Shown here in pieces: positions 34,292 through 44,500 of a stretch of DNA of 64,000 bases. The DNA comes from Sphingopyxis sp. (GTDB taxonomy: Bacteria; Pseudomonadota; Alphaproteobacteria; Sphingomonadales; Sphingomonadaceae), in assembly GCF_016704835.1 (NCBI RefSeq), contig NZ_JADIZJ010000001.1:1-64000 (forward strand), read 5' to 3'. The notes beneath the pieces were generated by a model. It ran no database searches. It was not told the origin of the DNA and saw only the letters and a program-made list of their open reading frames with translations. Positions within the stretch are counted from its first letter, which is position 1, and each line of letters begins with the position of its first letter. The translations under genes and the position numbers were made by a program.

Positions 34292-35515
34292 TCAGGAGGG
34301 CAGCAGCGCCTTCAGCGGGGTTTCGGTGTCGGCAAGTTGCTCGGCGGTCGCCGCCAATCCGGCGGTGACGATCATGCGGCCCTGAACATAATCCTTGGTT
34401 GCGTTGACGCAGTCGATAGCGATCACGCGGCCTGCCTTCAGATAGACGACCGAGAAGCTTCGCGTTGCCGGATCGCCGCGCATCACCGCGCGGTCGTGGC
34501 CGGTCGACAGCCCCGCGGTCTGGAGCTTGAGGTCATATTGGTTCGACCAGAACCAAGGAATCGCATGGTAGGGTGCTTCGTCGCCGCAAATGCCCTTGGC
34601 GACGACATTCGCCTGATCATTGGCATTCTGTACCGATTCCAGCCGGATCACAACGCCTTCGGCAAAATCATTCTCATGCGCGGCGCAGTCGCCAATTGCA
34701 TAGATGTCGGGCAGGCTGGTCTTGCAATACCGATCGACAAGCACGCCATTGCCGCCGTCAGCGCCTGCCGCGATGAGCGGTTCGACCGCGGGGACGATGC
34801 CGATTCCGACGATGACCAGATCGGCAGCGACGACCTCGCCATCGGCGAGCCGCACGCCGGTCACATGGTCTTCGCCCTCGATAGCCTCGACCGCAACGCC
34901 AAGTCTGAGGTCAACGCCATGTTCGCGATGTTCGCGTTCGTAGAAGCGCGATAGTTCGGTCCCCGCGACGCGCGCCAATACGCGGTCGAGCGCCTCAAGC
35001 AGCACCACCTTCTTGCCCGCCTTGCGCAGCACCGCGGCGGCCTCGAGCCCGATATAACCGCCACCGATGACGACGATCTGGCCGGCCGTTTCGGACGCGG
35101 CTTTCATCGCATCGGCATCGGCTCGGGTGCGCACCCCCTGTACGCCAGGCAGATCGCCGCCGGGGATTGGCAGCATGCGGGGCGACCCGCCTGTCGCCCA
35201 GACGAGCTTGCCATAGCCGATCGCCTCGCCGCCATCGGTGGTGACGCTATGTGCTGCAGGATCGACAGCGACGACACGCGTGCCAAGCAGCACCGTCACC
35301 TCGCGCTCGTCCCAATATTTGGCGGGACGCAGCTGGATGCGCTCGAATTCCTTTTCGCCGGCAAAATATTCCTTCGACAGCGGCGGACGCTCATAGGGAA
35401 GCTCGGGCTCGTCGCCGATGATCGCGATGCTGCCGGTAAATTTCTGTGTGCGCAGCATGATCGCAACTTGCGCACCGCCATGACCAGCCCCCACAATCAC
35501 CACGTCGAACTGCAT
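34292..35515 (-). CDS. ferredoxin/rubredoxin reductase-like FAD-dependent oxidoreductase
   Basis: FAD and NAD(P)H-binding flavoprotein of the putidaredoxin reductase type, passing electrons from NADH to a ferredoxin that serves a P450 or oxygenase. 407 residues from ATG 35515 (upstream GGGAGAG). FAD site FDVVIVGAGHGGAQVAIML, ELPYERPPLSKEY (family signature), NADH site VVIGGGYIGLEAAAVLRKAG and the second FAD motif DIYAIGDCAAHEN. The C-terminal domain begins near 320 (AIPWFWSNQYDLKLQTAGL). No ferredoxin or P450 gene is adjacent, so the partner is elsewhere. Confidence 0.88.
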   Translation of the reverse strand: MQFDVVIVGAGHGGAQVAIMLRTQKFTGSIAIIGDEPELPYERPPLSKEYFAGEKEFERIQLRPAKYWDEREVTVLLGTRVVAVDPAAHSVTTDGGEAIGYGKLVWATGGSPRMLPIPGGDLPGVQGVRTRADADAMKAASETAGQIVVIGGGYIGLEAAAVLRKAGKKVVLLEALDRVLARVAGTELSRFYEREHREHGVDLRLGVAVEAIEGEDHVTGVRLADGEVVAADLVIVGIGIVPAVEPLIAAGADGGNGVLVDRYCKTSLPDIYAIGDCAAHENDFAEGVVIRLESVQNANDQANVVAKGICGDEAPYHAIPWFWSNQYDLKLQTAGLSTGHDRAVMRGDPATRSFSVVYLKAGRVIAIDCVNATKDYVQGRMIVTAGLAATAEQLADTETPLKALLPS

Positions 35516-35817
35516 CGCTTTCTCTCCCATTACCCGCGAGCGCGTCTCTTGCATGAGGCGCAGGGGGAGACAAGCCGCGCCGAGCTGACGATCGGGAAAG
35601 AAAAACTTGACGAGCGCTCGTTGCCAGTCCGATCGCCGGGCCGGTCAATTGCGGCAGGCGAGGCGCGCACGAATGGCGGCGGCACCCGGGAAATCCGAAC
35701 TTCCCGACGCCGGATCAGATAGACGGAAGCACGACGAATTCTCGTCCACATTCATCAAAAAACGCACCAGAATCGTCTTGTCGGATGGGGTTTCGTCAAA
35801 GGATGGCGAGGTGATAA
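35516..35817. other. intergenic region without recognised features
   Basis: About 300 bases between the flavoprotein and the next small gene. I see no gene, terminator or repeat. The flavoprotein promoter should lie at its left edge on the minus strand. Confidence 0.4.
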
Positions 35818-36216
35818 TCACATCTGGCGCCAGCTATCGGGCTTGCGCCGTTGGCCGGCGATTGTCGGAATTGCGTAGAATATGGCGTCTTCGCAAACGC
35901 CAATGCGCGGATAGATTAGTTCGCGCCTGTCCTCGGGCGCCACCACACCCGAATATCGAAATGCTGGCACTGCATTCGCGGGCCAGACAACCTCTATTTT
36001 GTATGGCGCGGCCGCTTCCGCAAGCGCCTCATTCGGCGACAGTATGGGCGCGGCGGCAACCACATAGTCTTCATTGATGACCCGAAAAGCGAGATCGACG
36101 ATATCGATCGCTTCATCCGATCGAACAGCAATCGAGATATTATGCTCGCAAATGGTCAGCGGACCATAGGCGACGCCCTGCGCCCGCGGCGAACCCTTGG
36201 AGCAGGATAGGACCAT
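35818..36216 (-). CDS. hypothetical protein
   Basis: About 132 residues; a second ATG three bases upstream (36219) is equivalent. No family recognised. Composition looks coding: mixed strands and helices such as GVAYGPLTICEHNISIAVRS, DIVDLAFRVINEDYVVAAAP and RELIYPRIGVCEDAIFYAIP, with three cysteines. No membrane segment or clear signal peptide. No good Shine-Dalgarno sequence and no operon partner. It might be a small cytosolic protein or an exported lipoprotein-like one; neither is supported strongly. Confidence 0.5.
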   Translation of the reverse strand: MVLSCSKGSPRAQGVAYGPLTICEHNISIAVRSDEAIDIVDLAFRVINEDYVVAAAPILSPNEALAEAAAPYKIEVVWPANAVPAFRYSGVVAPEDRRELIYPRIGVCEDAIFYAIPTIAGQRRKPDSWRQM

Positions 36217-36430
36217 CACTGGAAAGTGACACGTACTAGTTCACATAAGGCGAGGCCCGAAGCACATTCAACTACGAAAGTTTTTTGCCCTTCCCGACGG
36301 CAAACCACGAAACGGACATCCGACCAATCGCAATGATCCGCAAGCGAAATGCCGGCGTTGCAATCCACCGGAGATTCTGCCCAACGATGCTTGTTTTCGT
36401 TCCGCCTCGCTGATACAGGCGCGCCTCGTT

Positions 36431-36506
36431 GCCGCTTTAGCTCAGTTGGTAGAGCACATCATTCGTAATGATGGGGTCACAGGTTCGAGTCCTGTAAGCG
36501 GCACCA
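36431..36506 (+). tRNA. tRNA-Thr (anticodon CGT)
   Basis: Cloverleaf is complete: acceptor GCCGCTT/AAGCGGC, D-arm with AGCTCAGTTGGTAGAGC, anticodon stem CATCA/TGATG around TTCGTAA (CGT), T-arm ACAGGTTCGAGTCCTGT, and encoded CCA (36504-36506). Confidence 0.97.
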
Positions 36507-36700
36507 GCACCTTCCGGATTGAAAAACTGACGATCAGCTGCAATGCTGGCGACGCTCGGCGCGAATGCGATTCGATTATGCGCGACGCGCACCGCCCTGC
36601 AACAGCAGACAGCACGCGCAACTCCGCTTCAGCCCTGCGTTTCTACGCAGGAGTTTTCGCTGTCGGTTCCTATTTTTGACCACGCCACGCGAGGAAGATA

Positions 36701-36787
36701 TGGTGCCCAGAAGAGGACTCGAACCTCCACGCCCTTGCGAGCGCCAGCACCTGAAGCTGGTGCGTCTACCAATTCCGCCATCTGGGC
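36701..36787 (-). tRNA. tRNA-Leu (anticodon CAG)
   Basis: Type II tRNA with a long variable arm. On the minus strand: acceptor GCCCAGA/TCTGGGC, D-arm GGCGGAATTGGTAGACGC, anticodon stem CCAGC/GCTGG around TTCAGGT (CAG), variable arm CGCTCGCAAGGGCG, T-arm with GGTTCGAGTCC, encoded CCA. Opposite strand to tRNA-Thr, 194 bases apart. Confidence 0.97.
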
Positions 36788-36990
36788 ACGGGGTAGGAGC
36801 GGGCGCTTAGCGGGGGGGCTGGCGGCTTGTCAACCGCGGCGCGCGGCTCGCCGCACATTTTATCGCAATGCTGCGGGTTTCACGTCGTCGGACCGCGGAC
36901 GCCCCTTGCCCCCTCCCCCGCTTCGCGGCATGGGGATGCCATCGGGCGCTCGCAGCGCCACCCTGAAAGAATTGATCACAGGCGGACGCA

Positions 36991-37929
36991 ATGCAGAAAC
37001 TCGACGGGCAATTGATCACGGTGCTGGGCGGCGGCGGCTTCGTGGGCCGCTATGTTGTGCAGCGCCTGCTCGCGCGCGGGGCGCGTGTCCGCGTGGCGCA
37101 GCGCATCCCGCGCGCTGCGACTTTCCTCAAGCCGCTCGGCGGGCTAGGCCAGACGCAGTTCGTCGCGGTCGATGTTCGCGATCCCGCCAGCGTCGCGCGC
37201 GCCGTGCAGGGAAGCGATGCGGTGATTAATCTGGTCGGCGCCTTCGACAATATGCAGGCGGTGCAGGCCGATGGGGCGGGCCATGTTGCCGCCGCGGCCA
37301 AAGCGGCCGGCGTCGGCGCGCTGGTCCATGTCTCAGCGATCGGCGCCGATCGGGACAGCCTGTCGGCCTATGGCCGCAGCAAGGGTGATGGCGAAACCGC
37401 GGTGCGCGCTGCCTTCTCGGGCGCCGCAATCCTCCGCCCTTCGATCGTCTTTGGCCGCGAGGACCAGTTCATCAATCGTTTTGCCGCGATGATCCGCATG
37501 GCGCCGGTGGTCCCCGTCGTGGCGCCCAACACGAAGTTCCAACCGGTCTACGTCGGCGACGTCGCCGACGCCGTTGTGGCCGCGCTGGACGATGCTGCCG
37601 CGGGGCAGACCTTTGAGCTGGGCGGGCCGCAGGTAATGACGATGGGCGCGTTGCAGCGCTGGATCGCCGATGCGACCGGCCGCTCGCCGCTGTTCGTCGA
37701 CGTTCCCGATGTCGTGGCCGGGGCGCTTGCGTCGGGATTTGGCTGGGCGCCTGGCGCCCCGATCACCAAGGATCAGTGGCTGATGCTGCAAAATGACAAT
37801 GTCGTCGCCGATGGCGCCGCGGGGCTAGCCGAGCTGGGCGTCGCGCCAACTTCGCTCGCCGCGGTCGCTGACGACTGGCTGGTGCAATATCGCCGCCACG
37901 GCCGCTTTGCACAGCTTGCCTCGCACTGA
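36991..37929 (+). CDS. NDUFA9-like NAD(P)-binding epimerase/dehydratase family protein
   Basis: Atypical short-chain dehydrogenase of the complex I NDUFA9 subgroup. 312 residues. Rossmann motif ITVLGGGGFVGRYVVQRLLA at the start, DVRDPASVARAVQGSDAVIN, then VHVSAIGADRDSLSAYGRSK with the Tyr-x3-Lys pair. The second half binds the substrate in relatives. In alphaproteobacteria such proteins are linked to quinone or respiratory complex biogenesis; the exact role here is unknown. The stop overlaps the uppP start by one base (TGATG), so the two are coupled. Confidence 0.88.
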   Translation: MQKLDGQLITVLGGGGFVGRYVVQRLLARGARVRVAQRIPRAATFLKPLGGLGQTQFVAVDVRDPASVARAVQGSDAVINLVGAFDNMQAVQADGAGHVAAAAKAAGVGALVHVSAIGADRDSLSAYGRSKGDGETAVRAAFSGAAILRPSIVFGREDQFINRFAAMIRMAPVVPVVAPNTKFQPVYVGDVADAVVAALDDAAAGQTFELGGPQVMTMGALQRWIADATGRSPLFVDVPDVVAGALASGFGWAPGAPITKDQWLMLQNDNVVADGAAGLAELGVAPTSLAAVADDWLVQYRRHGRFAQLASH

Positions 37930-38729
37930 TGGGTATCTGGCTGACCGTCATCATCCTCGGCATTGTCGAGGGTCTGACCGAATTTCTTCCCGTCTCCTCA
38001 ACCGGCCACCTGATCCTCGCGACCGAGCTGCTTGGCTATGATGCCTCGCGCTGGGCGATCTTCAATATCGCGATCCAGCCGGGAGCGATCCTCGCGATCG
38101 TCGTCCTGTACCGGAAACTGTTCTGGGACATGTTCACCGGCTTTTTCCGCCGCGATCCAGTGGCGATCGCTTTTGTTCGTAACCTGCTACTCGCTTTTTT
38201 CCCGGCGGTCGTGCTGGGCTTGGCGTTCGGTGATTATATCGAGGTGCTGCTGGAAAATGCCGTCGTCGTTGCATGGGCACTGATTATCGGCGGTTTTGCG
38301 ATCCTGCTCGTCGAACGCTTCGCCAAGCCGGTCGAGAGCGGTGGCGTCGCCAACCTGTCGGTGCGTCAATCGGTTCTGATCGGCGTTGTCCAGTGCCTCG
38401 CGATGATCCCCGGGGTCAGCCGCTCGGGCGCCACGATCCTGGGCGCAATGTCGTTCGGCGTCGACCGCAAGACCGCCGCAGAATTCAGCTTTTTCCTCGC
38501 GCTGCCGACGCTGACCGGCGCGACGGTGCTGCAGTTGTTCAAACATCGCGACGCGATCACCAGTAATGATCTGGGGTTGATCGCGGTCGGGGCGCTGGTC
38601 TCGTTCGTCGTGGCCTGGGCGGTGATTAAGGGGTTCCTGGCCGTCGTCACCCGATATGGCTTCGCGCCCTTTGCGTGGTACCGAATCATCGTGGGCATCG
38701 CTGCGCTGATCTGGCTGAACTCGAGATAG
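37929..38729 (+). CDS. uppP: undecaprenyl-diphosphatase UppP (BacA)
   Basis: Integral membrane phosphatase that recycles undecaprenyl diphosphate to the monophosphate carrier used for peptidoglycan; extra copies give bacitracin resistance. 266 residues, about eight helices. Active-site motifs: GLTEFLPVSSTGHL near residues 16-30 and MIPGVSRSGATILGAM near 160. The substrate is the hydrolysed form of the UppS product encoded at 15.9 kb. Overlaps the preceding gene in TGATG. Confidence 0.95.
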   Translation: MGIWLTVIILGIVEGLTEFLPVSSTGHLILATELLGYDASRWAIFNIAIQPGAILAIVVLYRKLFWDMFTGFFRRDPVAIAFVRNLLLAFFPAVVLGLAFGDYIEVLLENAVVVAWALIIGGFAILLVERFAKPVESGGVANLSVRQSVLIGVVQCLAMIPGVSRSGATILGAMSFGVDRKTAAEFSFFLALPTLTGATVLQLFKHRDAITSNDLGLIAVGALVSFVVAWAVIKGFLAVVTRYGFAPFAWYRIIVGIAALIWLNSR

Positions 38730-38850
38730 GGCCGATACGGTATTAATTGTGAAAGATAATTGCGCTTGAAACTGTATATTTTCAATTTGGATTGAATTTA
38801 AGGACAGCAAAACTTCCCTAATTGTCATTTCACCCGTGACAGAGCCTTTC

Positions 38851-38894
38851 CAGCCATGCATCTGCCCCGCATCGAAGGGGAAATTGCATGGCTG
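38851..38894 (+). promoter_or_regulatory. inverted repeat enclosing the gltD ribosome-binding site and start codon
   Basis: CAGCCATGCA (38851-38860) and TGCATGGCTG (38885-38894) are perfect reverse complements. Inside them CCCC (38865-38868) and GGGG (38877-38880) form a second stem, with four-base internal loops on each side and an 8-base apical loop. The 3' side holds the Shine-Dalgarno sequence (GAAGGGG) and the ATG (38888-38890). If transcribed, the fold would hide the gltD start. Confidence 0.6.
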
Positions 38895-40330
38895 CCGATC
38901 GCATGCTCCAGTTTGTCGAGCGCGAACAACATTATCCGGACAAACGCTCCGCAGAGGAGCGCGCGCGGGATTTTCGCGAAATCGCCGAGCGGTATGCGGC
39001 GTCCGATGCCGACGCACAGGCCGCGCGCTGCTCGCAATGCGGCGTCCCTTATTGCTCGGTGCATTGCCCGCTGCACAACCATATCCCCGACTGGCTGCGC
39101 CTGACTGCCGAGGGGCGGCTGCGGGAGGCTTATGAGCTGAGCAATGCGACGTCGACAATGCCCGAGATCTGCGGCCGCATCTGCCCGCAGGACCGCCTGT
39201 GCGAAGGCAATTGCGTGATCGAGTTTTCGGGCCATGGCGCGGTCACCATCGGCAGCGTCGAAAAATACATCACCGATACCGCCTGGGCCGAGGGCTGGGT
39301 CGAACCGCTGCACCCCGGCACGGCGACCGGCCAGTCGGTCGGGATCATCGGCGCCGGCCCGGCGGGACTGACGGCGGCCGAATATCTGCGCGTCGCGGGG
39401 CACGAGGTGCATGTGTACGACCGTCACGACCGGGCCGGCGGGCTGCTGACCTATGGCATACCTGGTTTCAAGCTGGAAAAAGAGGTCGTGATGCGGCGCA
39501 TCGACCGGCTCGCCGACGGCGGCATCCACTTCCATCTGGGCTTCGAAGTCGGCGGCGATGCGACGCTCGACGCGCTGCGCCAGAAGCATGACGCGCTGCT
39601 GATCGCCACCGGGGTTTACAAGGCGCGCGAGATCAATGTTCCCGGCAACGAAGCCGAAGGCGTCGTTGCTGCGCTCGACTATCTGGTCGCGTCAAACCGC
39701 AAGGGCTTTGGCGATGCGGTTCCCGCGTTCGACGACGGCCGCCTGAATGCCGAGGGGAAGCATGTCGTGGTCATCGGCGGCGGCGATACCGCGATGGACT
39801 GCGTCCGCACTGCGGTGCGTCAGGGCGCCAAGTCGGTCAAATGCCTTTATCGCCGCGACCGCGAGAATATGCCCGGCTCGCTGCGCGAAGTCGCGAACGC
39901 CGAGGAAGAAGGCGTCGAATTCGTCTGGCTCTCCGCGCCCAACAGCTTCACCGCTGATAAACATGTCAAAGAGGTCGCGGTCGCGGGCATGCGCCTCGGC
40001 GCCCCCGACGCCAGCGGCCGCCGCAGCCCCGAAGTCGACCCCGGCCGCACCTTCGACCTGCCCGCCGACATGGTGATCAAGGCGCTGGGCTTCGATCCCG
40101 AAGACCTGCCCAACTTGTTCGGGGCCCCCGACCTCAGCGTCACCCGCTGGGGCACGCTTCGCGTCGATCACCAGACGATGATGACCAGTCTGCCCGGTGT
40201 TTTCGCCGCGGGCGACATCGTCCGCGGCGCCAGCCTGGTCGTCTGGGGCATCCGCGATGGCCGCGATGTCAGCGACCAGATGGCAACGTGGTTGAAAGCC
40301 AAAGCGAAAAGCGAAAAGAAGGCAGCATGA
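38888..40330 (+). CDS. gltD: glutamate synthase small subunit
   Basis: Beta subunit of NADPH-GOGAT, transferring electrons from NADPH through FAD and two 4Fe-4S clusters to GltB. 480 residues. N-terminal Cys clusters CSQCGVPYCSVHCPLHN and CGRICPQDRLCEGNC, FAD site VGIIGAGPAGLTAAEYL, then GGLLTYGIPGFKLEKEVV, the NADPH site VVIGGGDTAMDCVRTAVRQG and the second FAD motif GVFAAGDIVRGASLVVW. Start fits the family; the ribosome-binding site lies in a hairpin. An AT-rich promoter region (38730-38850) precedes it. Confidence 0.96.
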   Translation: MAADRMLQFVEREQHYPDKRSAEERARDFREIAERYAASDADAQAARCSQCGVPYCSVHCPLHNHIPDWLRLTAEGRLREAYELSNATSTMPEICGRICPQDRLCEGNCVIEFSGHGAVTIGSVEKYITDTAWAEGWVEPLHPGTATGQSVGIIGAGPAGLTAAEYLRVAGHEVHVYDRHDRAGGLLTYGIPGFKLEKEVVMRRIDRLADGGIHFHLGFEVGGDATLDALRQKHDALLIATGVYKAREINVPGNEAEGVVAALDYLVASNRKGFGDAVPAFDDGRLNAEGKHVVVIGGGDTAMDCVRTAVRQGAKSVKCLYRRDRENMPGSLREVANAEEEGVEFVWLSAPNSFTADKHVKEVAVAGMRLGAPDASGRRSPEVDPGRTFDLPADMVIKALGFDPEDLPNLFGAPDLSVTRWGTLRVDHQTMMTSLPGVFAAGDIVRGASLVVWGIRDGRDVSDQMATWLKAKAKSEKKAA

Positions 40331-40349
40331 CCAACAGGGGAAGGAATTC

Positions 40350-41513
40350 ATGATGTCGAAGTTCAAATTGACGCTGCTCGCCGGGGCGTTCGCGTTGACA
40401 CCGCTGACTGCCACCGCTCAGGAAGCGCCCGTCGCCGAAATCGTCGCTGACGATAGCCAAGGCGATGTCAACAGCGAAGCCTATGCCGCCGACGCCAAGG
40501 CCAAAATGCAGAAGGAAATGGATCAGGCGATCGCGCTGGTCGAAAAAATGTTCGACACCAGCAGCCTGCCGCCAATCGAGCCCGCCCGCCTGACGCTCGC
40601 GCAGCAGACGATGAACGCGCTGATCCCCGCCGGCAGCCTCGAGAAGATGATCGACAATCTCTATGGCAAGATGTTCAAGACGATCATGGGCGAGCTTGGC
40701 GGCCAGTCGGACCTGATGCTGTCGATCAAGACCGGGGTCGAAAGCGACAAGATTGCGACGCTCGATGAGGCGACGAAGACCAGAATCGCCGATATGTTCG
40801 ATCCGCATCGCAAGGAACGCGAAGACCAGATCACCCGGGTACTCAAGCCGCTAATCAGCGAAGCGCTGACCGATTTGGAGCGACCCATGCGCGGCGGCAT
40901 GGCCAAGGCCTATGCCCGCAAGTTCAGCGCGGCGCAGCTCACCGACCTCAACACCTTCCTCGCGACACCCACAGGGAGCTTCTATGCCAGCGAATGGATG
41001 GAACTGCAGGCCGATCCCGAAGTGATGGTTGCGGTGATGAAGGCGCTACCGCCAATGGTCACAAAATTCATGGACCGTGGGCCGCAGATCGAAAAGGACA
41101 TGAAGGAGCTGCCCAAAGAAAAGCAGCTGTCCGACTTTAGCGACAAGGAACTCGCCGCGCTCGCCAAGCTGATGAAGGTCGATGTGAAGGTGCTGAAGGA
41201 ACAGCGCGACATGTGGAAGACTGAGTCTGTCGAAGCCACTGCGGTCGATGCTGCGGCGGATGCGGCGGATTATGCTGAACCGACGGACGCTGCCGCTGAT
41301 GCAGCGGGCGATGCCGCCGACGCCGCGGCGGAAGCAGCCGCAGCTGCCAGCGATTACGCCGTCGACGATCCCGCCTATGACCGCGGCAACTGGTCGGCCG
41401 CCGACTTGAAGCACGTCGAGGATCTGGAAGCCGCATCCGGAAATGCGGCTGTCGCCGCCGCCGAAGCACAGGAAGAAGCGGTCGCCAACGCGCGCAAGAA
41501 GCTGCCCGACTGA
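40350..41513 (+). CDS. DUF2059 exported protein between gltD and gltB
   Basis: 387 residues, function unknown. Signal peptide FKLTLLAGAFALTPLTATAQ. Two DUF2059-like helical segments: an incomplete one near 75-160 and the main one near 170-245 (RGGMAKAYARKFSAAQLTDL and the following TPTGSFYASEW). Then a Lys/Glu-rich part and a low-complexity Ala/Asp tail (about 295-345, DAAADAADYAEPTDAAADAA). Located 20 bases after gltD and 64 before gltB in the same direction, so probably co-transcribed with them. Periplasmic by prediction; nothing links it to nitrogen metabolism other than place. Confidence 0.85.
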   Translation: MMSKFKLTLLAGAFALTPLTATAQEAPVAEIVADDSQGDVNSEAYAADAKAKMQKEMDQAIALVEKMFDTSSLPPIEPARLTLAQQTMNALIPAGSLEKMIDNLYGKMFKTIMGELGGQSDLMLSIKTGVESDKIATLDEATKTRIADMFDPHRKEREDQITRVLKPLISEALTDLERPMRGGMAKAYARKFSAAQLTDLNTFLATPTGSFYASEWMELQADPEVMVAVMKALPPMVTKFMDRGPQIEKDMKELPKEKQLSDFSDKELAALAKLMKVDVKVLKEQRDMWKTESVEATAVDAAADAADYAEPTDAAADAAGDAADAAAEAAAAASDYAVDDPAYDRGNWSAADLKHVEDLEAASGNAAVAAAEAQEEAVANARKKLPD

Positions 41514-41518
41514 ATACT

Positions 41519-41552
41519 GCCGGCATCCCAGCGGACGCCGGGATGACGAACA
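41519..41552. repeat. short palindromic repeat before gltB
   Basis: CATCCCAGCG-GACG-CCGGGATG, an imperfect 9-bp stem in the spacer between the DUF2059 gene and gltB. It resembles dispersed intergenic palindromes in related genomes. Confidence 0.45.
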
Positions 41553-41577
41553 CGAATAGACCGTCAGGACGACAAAG

Positions 41578-44500
41578 ATGACCCACTACCCCACCGCCGA
41601 ACACGCCCGACTTGCCGAACACGGCATGTATCGCCCCGACATGGAATCCGATGCCTGCGGCGTCGGCATGGTCGCGGCGACCGATGGCAAGGCGTCGCGC
41701 CGCGTCGTCGAGGCAGCCATCGAGGCTTTGCGTGCAGTGTGGCATCGCGGCGCGGTCGATGCCGACGGCAAGACCGGCGATGGCGCGGGCATCCATGTCG
41801 ACCTGCCGGTGCGCTTCTTCGACGATGCGATCGCCGCGTCGGGGCACAAAGTGCGTCCGAACCGCCTCGCCGTCGGCATGATCTTCCTGCCGCGCACCGA
41901 CCTGGAAGCGCAGGAGCATTGCCGCACGATCGTCGAGGCCGAGATCATCGACGCGGGCTTCACCATCTATGGCTGGCGCCAAGTGCCGGTCGATGTGTCA
42001 GTGATCGGCGACAAGGCCCAGCGCACCCGCCCCGAAATCGAGCAGATCATGATCGCCGGGCCGCTGCCCGACGAAGCATCGCTCGCCGAGTTCGAAAAGC
42101 AGCTCTATCTGGTCCGCCGTCGGATCGAAAAAAAGGTCATCGCGGCGCAGATCGCCGACTTCTACGTGTGCAGCCTGTCGTGCCGTTCGATCATCTACAA
42201 GGGGCTGTTCCTCGCCGAGAGCCTTGCCGATTTTTATCCCGATCTGACCAGCAAGCTGTTCGAAAGCCGCGTCGCGATTTTCCACCAGCGCTATTCGACC
42301 AACACCTTTCCGCAATGGTGGCTGGCGCAGCCGTTCCGCTGCCTTGCCCATAATGGCGAAATCAACACGATCCGCGGCAACAAGAACTGGATGAAAAGCC
42401 ACGAGATCAAAATGGCGAGCCTCGCCTTCGGCGAACATTCGGAAGACATCAAGCCGGTGATCCCGGCGGGTGCGTCGGACACCGCCGCACTCGACGCGGT
42501 ATTCGAAACGCTGTGCCGCGCCGGGCGCGACGCCCCGACCGCGAAGCTGATCCTGGTCCCCGAGGCGTGGACCAACGAAAATGACGTGCCCGACAACCAC
42601 CGTGCGATGTATAGCTACCTCGCCAGCGTCATGGAGCCGTGGGACGGACCCGCCGCGCTCGCAATGACCGACGGTCGCTGGGCGGTTGCAGGCATGGATC
42701 GCAACGCGCTCCGCCCGCTGCGCTACACACTCACCGCCGACAATCTGCTCGTCGTCGGGTCAGAAAGCGGCATGGTGCTGCTGCCCGAGGCGAGCATCCG
42801 CAAGAAGGGCCGCCTTGGCCCCGGCCAGATGATCGCCGTCGATCTCAATGAGGGTGTCCTCTACGAAGATATGGCGATAAAGAACAAGATCGCCGACGCC
42901 CACGATTATCCCGCGCGCGTCCGCGGTTTCCGCACCATGGCCGACTTGCCCAAGGGCGGCAAATCGAGCCTGCCGATTTTCGAGCGCAGCGATTTGCTTC
43001 GCCGTCAGGTCGCCGCGGGTCTGACTATGGAGGATATGGAGCTGATCCTGTCGCCGATGGTCGAGGATGCCAAGGAAGCGATCGGGTCGATGGGCGACGA
43101 CACCCCGCTCGCGGTCATCTCCGACAAGCCGCGTCACGTCGCCCAATTCTTCCGCCAGAATTTCAGTCAGGTCACCAACCCGCCGATCGACAGCCTGCGC
43201 GAACGGCATGTGATGAGCCTGAAGACACGCTTCGCCAACCTTGCCAACATCCTCGACGAAAAGGGGCAGAGCGACCATGTCCTCGTCATCGACTCCCCCG
43301 TCCTCGTCGGCGACGACTGGGATCGGCTGCGCGCCTATTTCGGCGATGCGGTGGCTGACATCGATTGCACCTTCCCCGTCGGCGGCGACGCCGCGAGCCT
43401 GCGCGAAGCCATTGCGCGCGTGCGCCGCGAGGCCGAAGATGCGGTGCGCGCCGGGCGCAGCGAACTGTTCCTGACCGACCAGAGCATCGGTGAAAATCGC
43501 GTCGGCATGGCGATGGTGCTCGCCGCTGCCGCGGTCCACACCCATCTCGTCCGCAAGGGTCTGCGCAGCTATGCCTCGATCAACGTGCGGTCAGCCGAGG
43601 TGCTCGACACCCATGCCTTTGCGGTGCTGATCGGGGTCGGCGCGACGACGGTCCATGCCTATCTGTCCGAAGCGGCGATCGCCGACCGGCACGCGCGCGG
43701 ATTGTTCGGCAGTGAGCTTTCGATCGACGATTGCCGCCTGCGTTTCCGCAAGGCAATCGACGACGGCTTGCTCAAGATCCTCGCCAAGATGGGGATCGCG
43801 GTGGTTTCCAGCTATCGCGGCGGCTATAATTTTGAAGCCGTCGGCCTCTCCCGCGCGTTGGTCAACGACCTGTTCCCGGGTATGCCGGCGAAGATTTCGG
43901 GCGAAGGTTACCAGTCGTTATTCATCAACGCGACCGAGAAGCATGAGGCAGCTTTCGACAAGCGCGCGACGACTTTGCCGATCGGCGGCTTCTATCGCCA
44001 GCGCGCGGGGGGCGAGACGCACGCCTATTCGGCGCAGCTGATGCATTTGCTGCAGACCGCGGTCGCGACGGACAGCTATTCGACCTATCTGCAGTTTTCG
44101 CGCGGCGTTGCCGACTTGCCGCCGGTGTACCTCCGCGATCTGATGGAGTTCAACTATCCGGCCCAGGGCGTGATGCTCGACAGCGTCGAGGCAATCACCG
44201 AAATTCGCAAGCGCTTCGTCACCCCGGGCATGTCGCTTGGCGCGCTGTCGCCCGAGGCACATGAGACGCTGGCAATCGCGATGAACCGCATCGGCGCCAA
44301 GGCGGTGTCGGGCGAAGGCGGCGAAGCCACCGAACGCTACCAACCCTATGCCAATGGCGACAACGCCAACAGCAATATCAAGCAGATCGCGAGCGGCCGC
44401 TTCGGCGTCACCGCTGAATATCTCGGCGCGTGCGACGAGATCGAGATCAAGGTCGCCCAGGGCGCCAAGCCCGGCGAAGGCGGCCAGCTGCCCGGCTTCA

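Noticed and set aside
36543..37229. 228-codon frame across the tRNA-Leu region
   Set aside because: It overlaps the tRNA-Leu gene and the start of the NDUFA9-like gene and has no coherent protein features.
38851..38894. Known glutamine riboswitch (glnA type)
   Set aside because: The short two-stem hairpin has none of the conserved junction bases of that class that I could recognise; only a start-blocking hairpin can be claimed.
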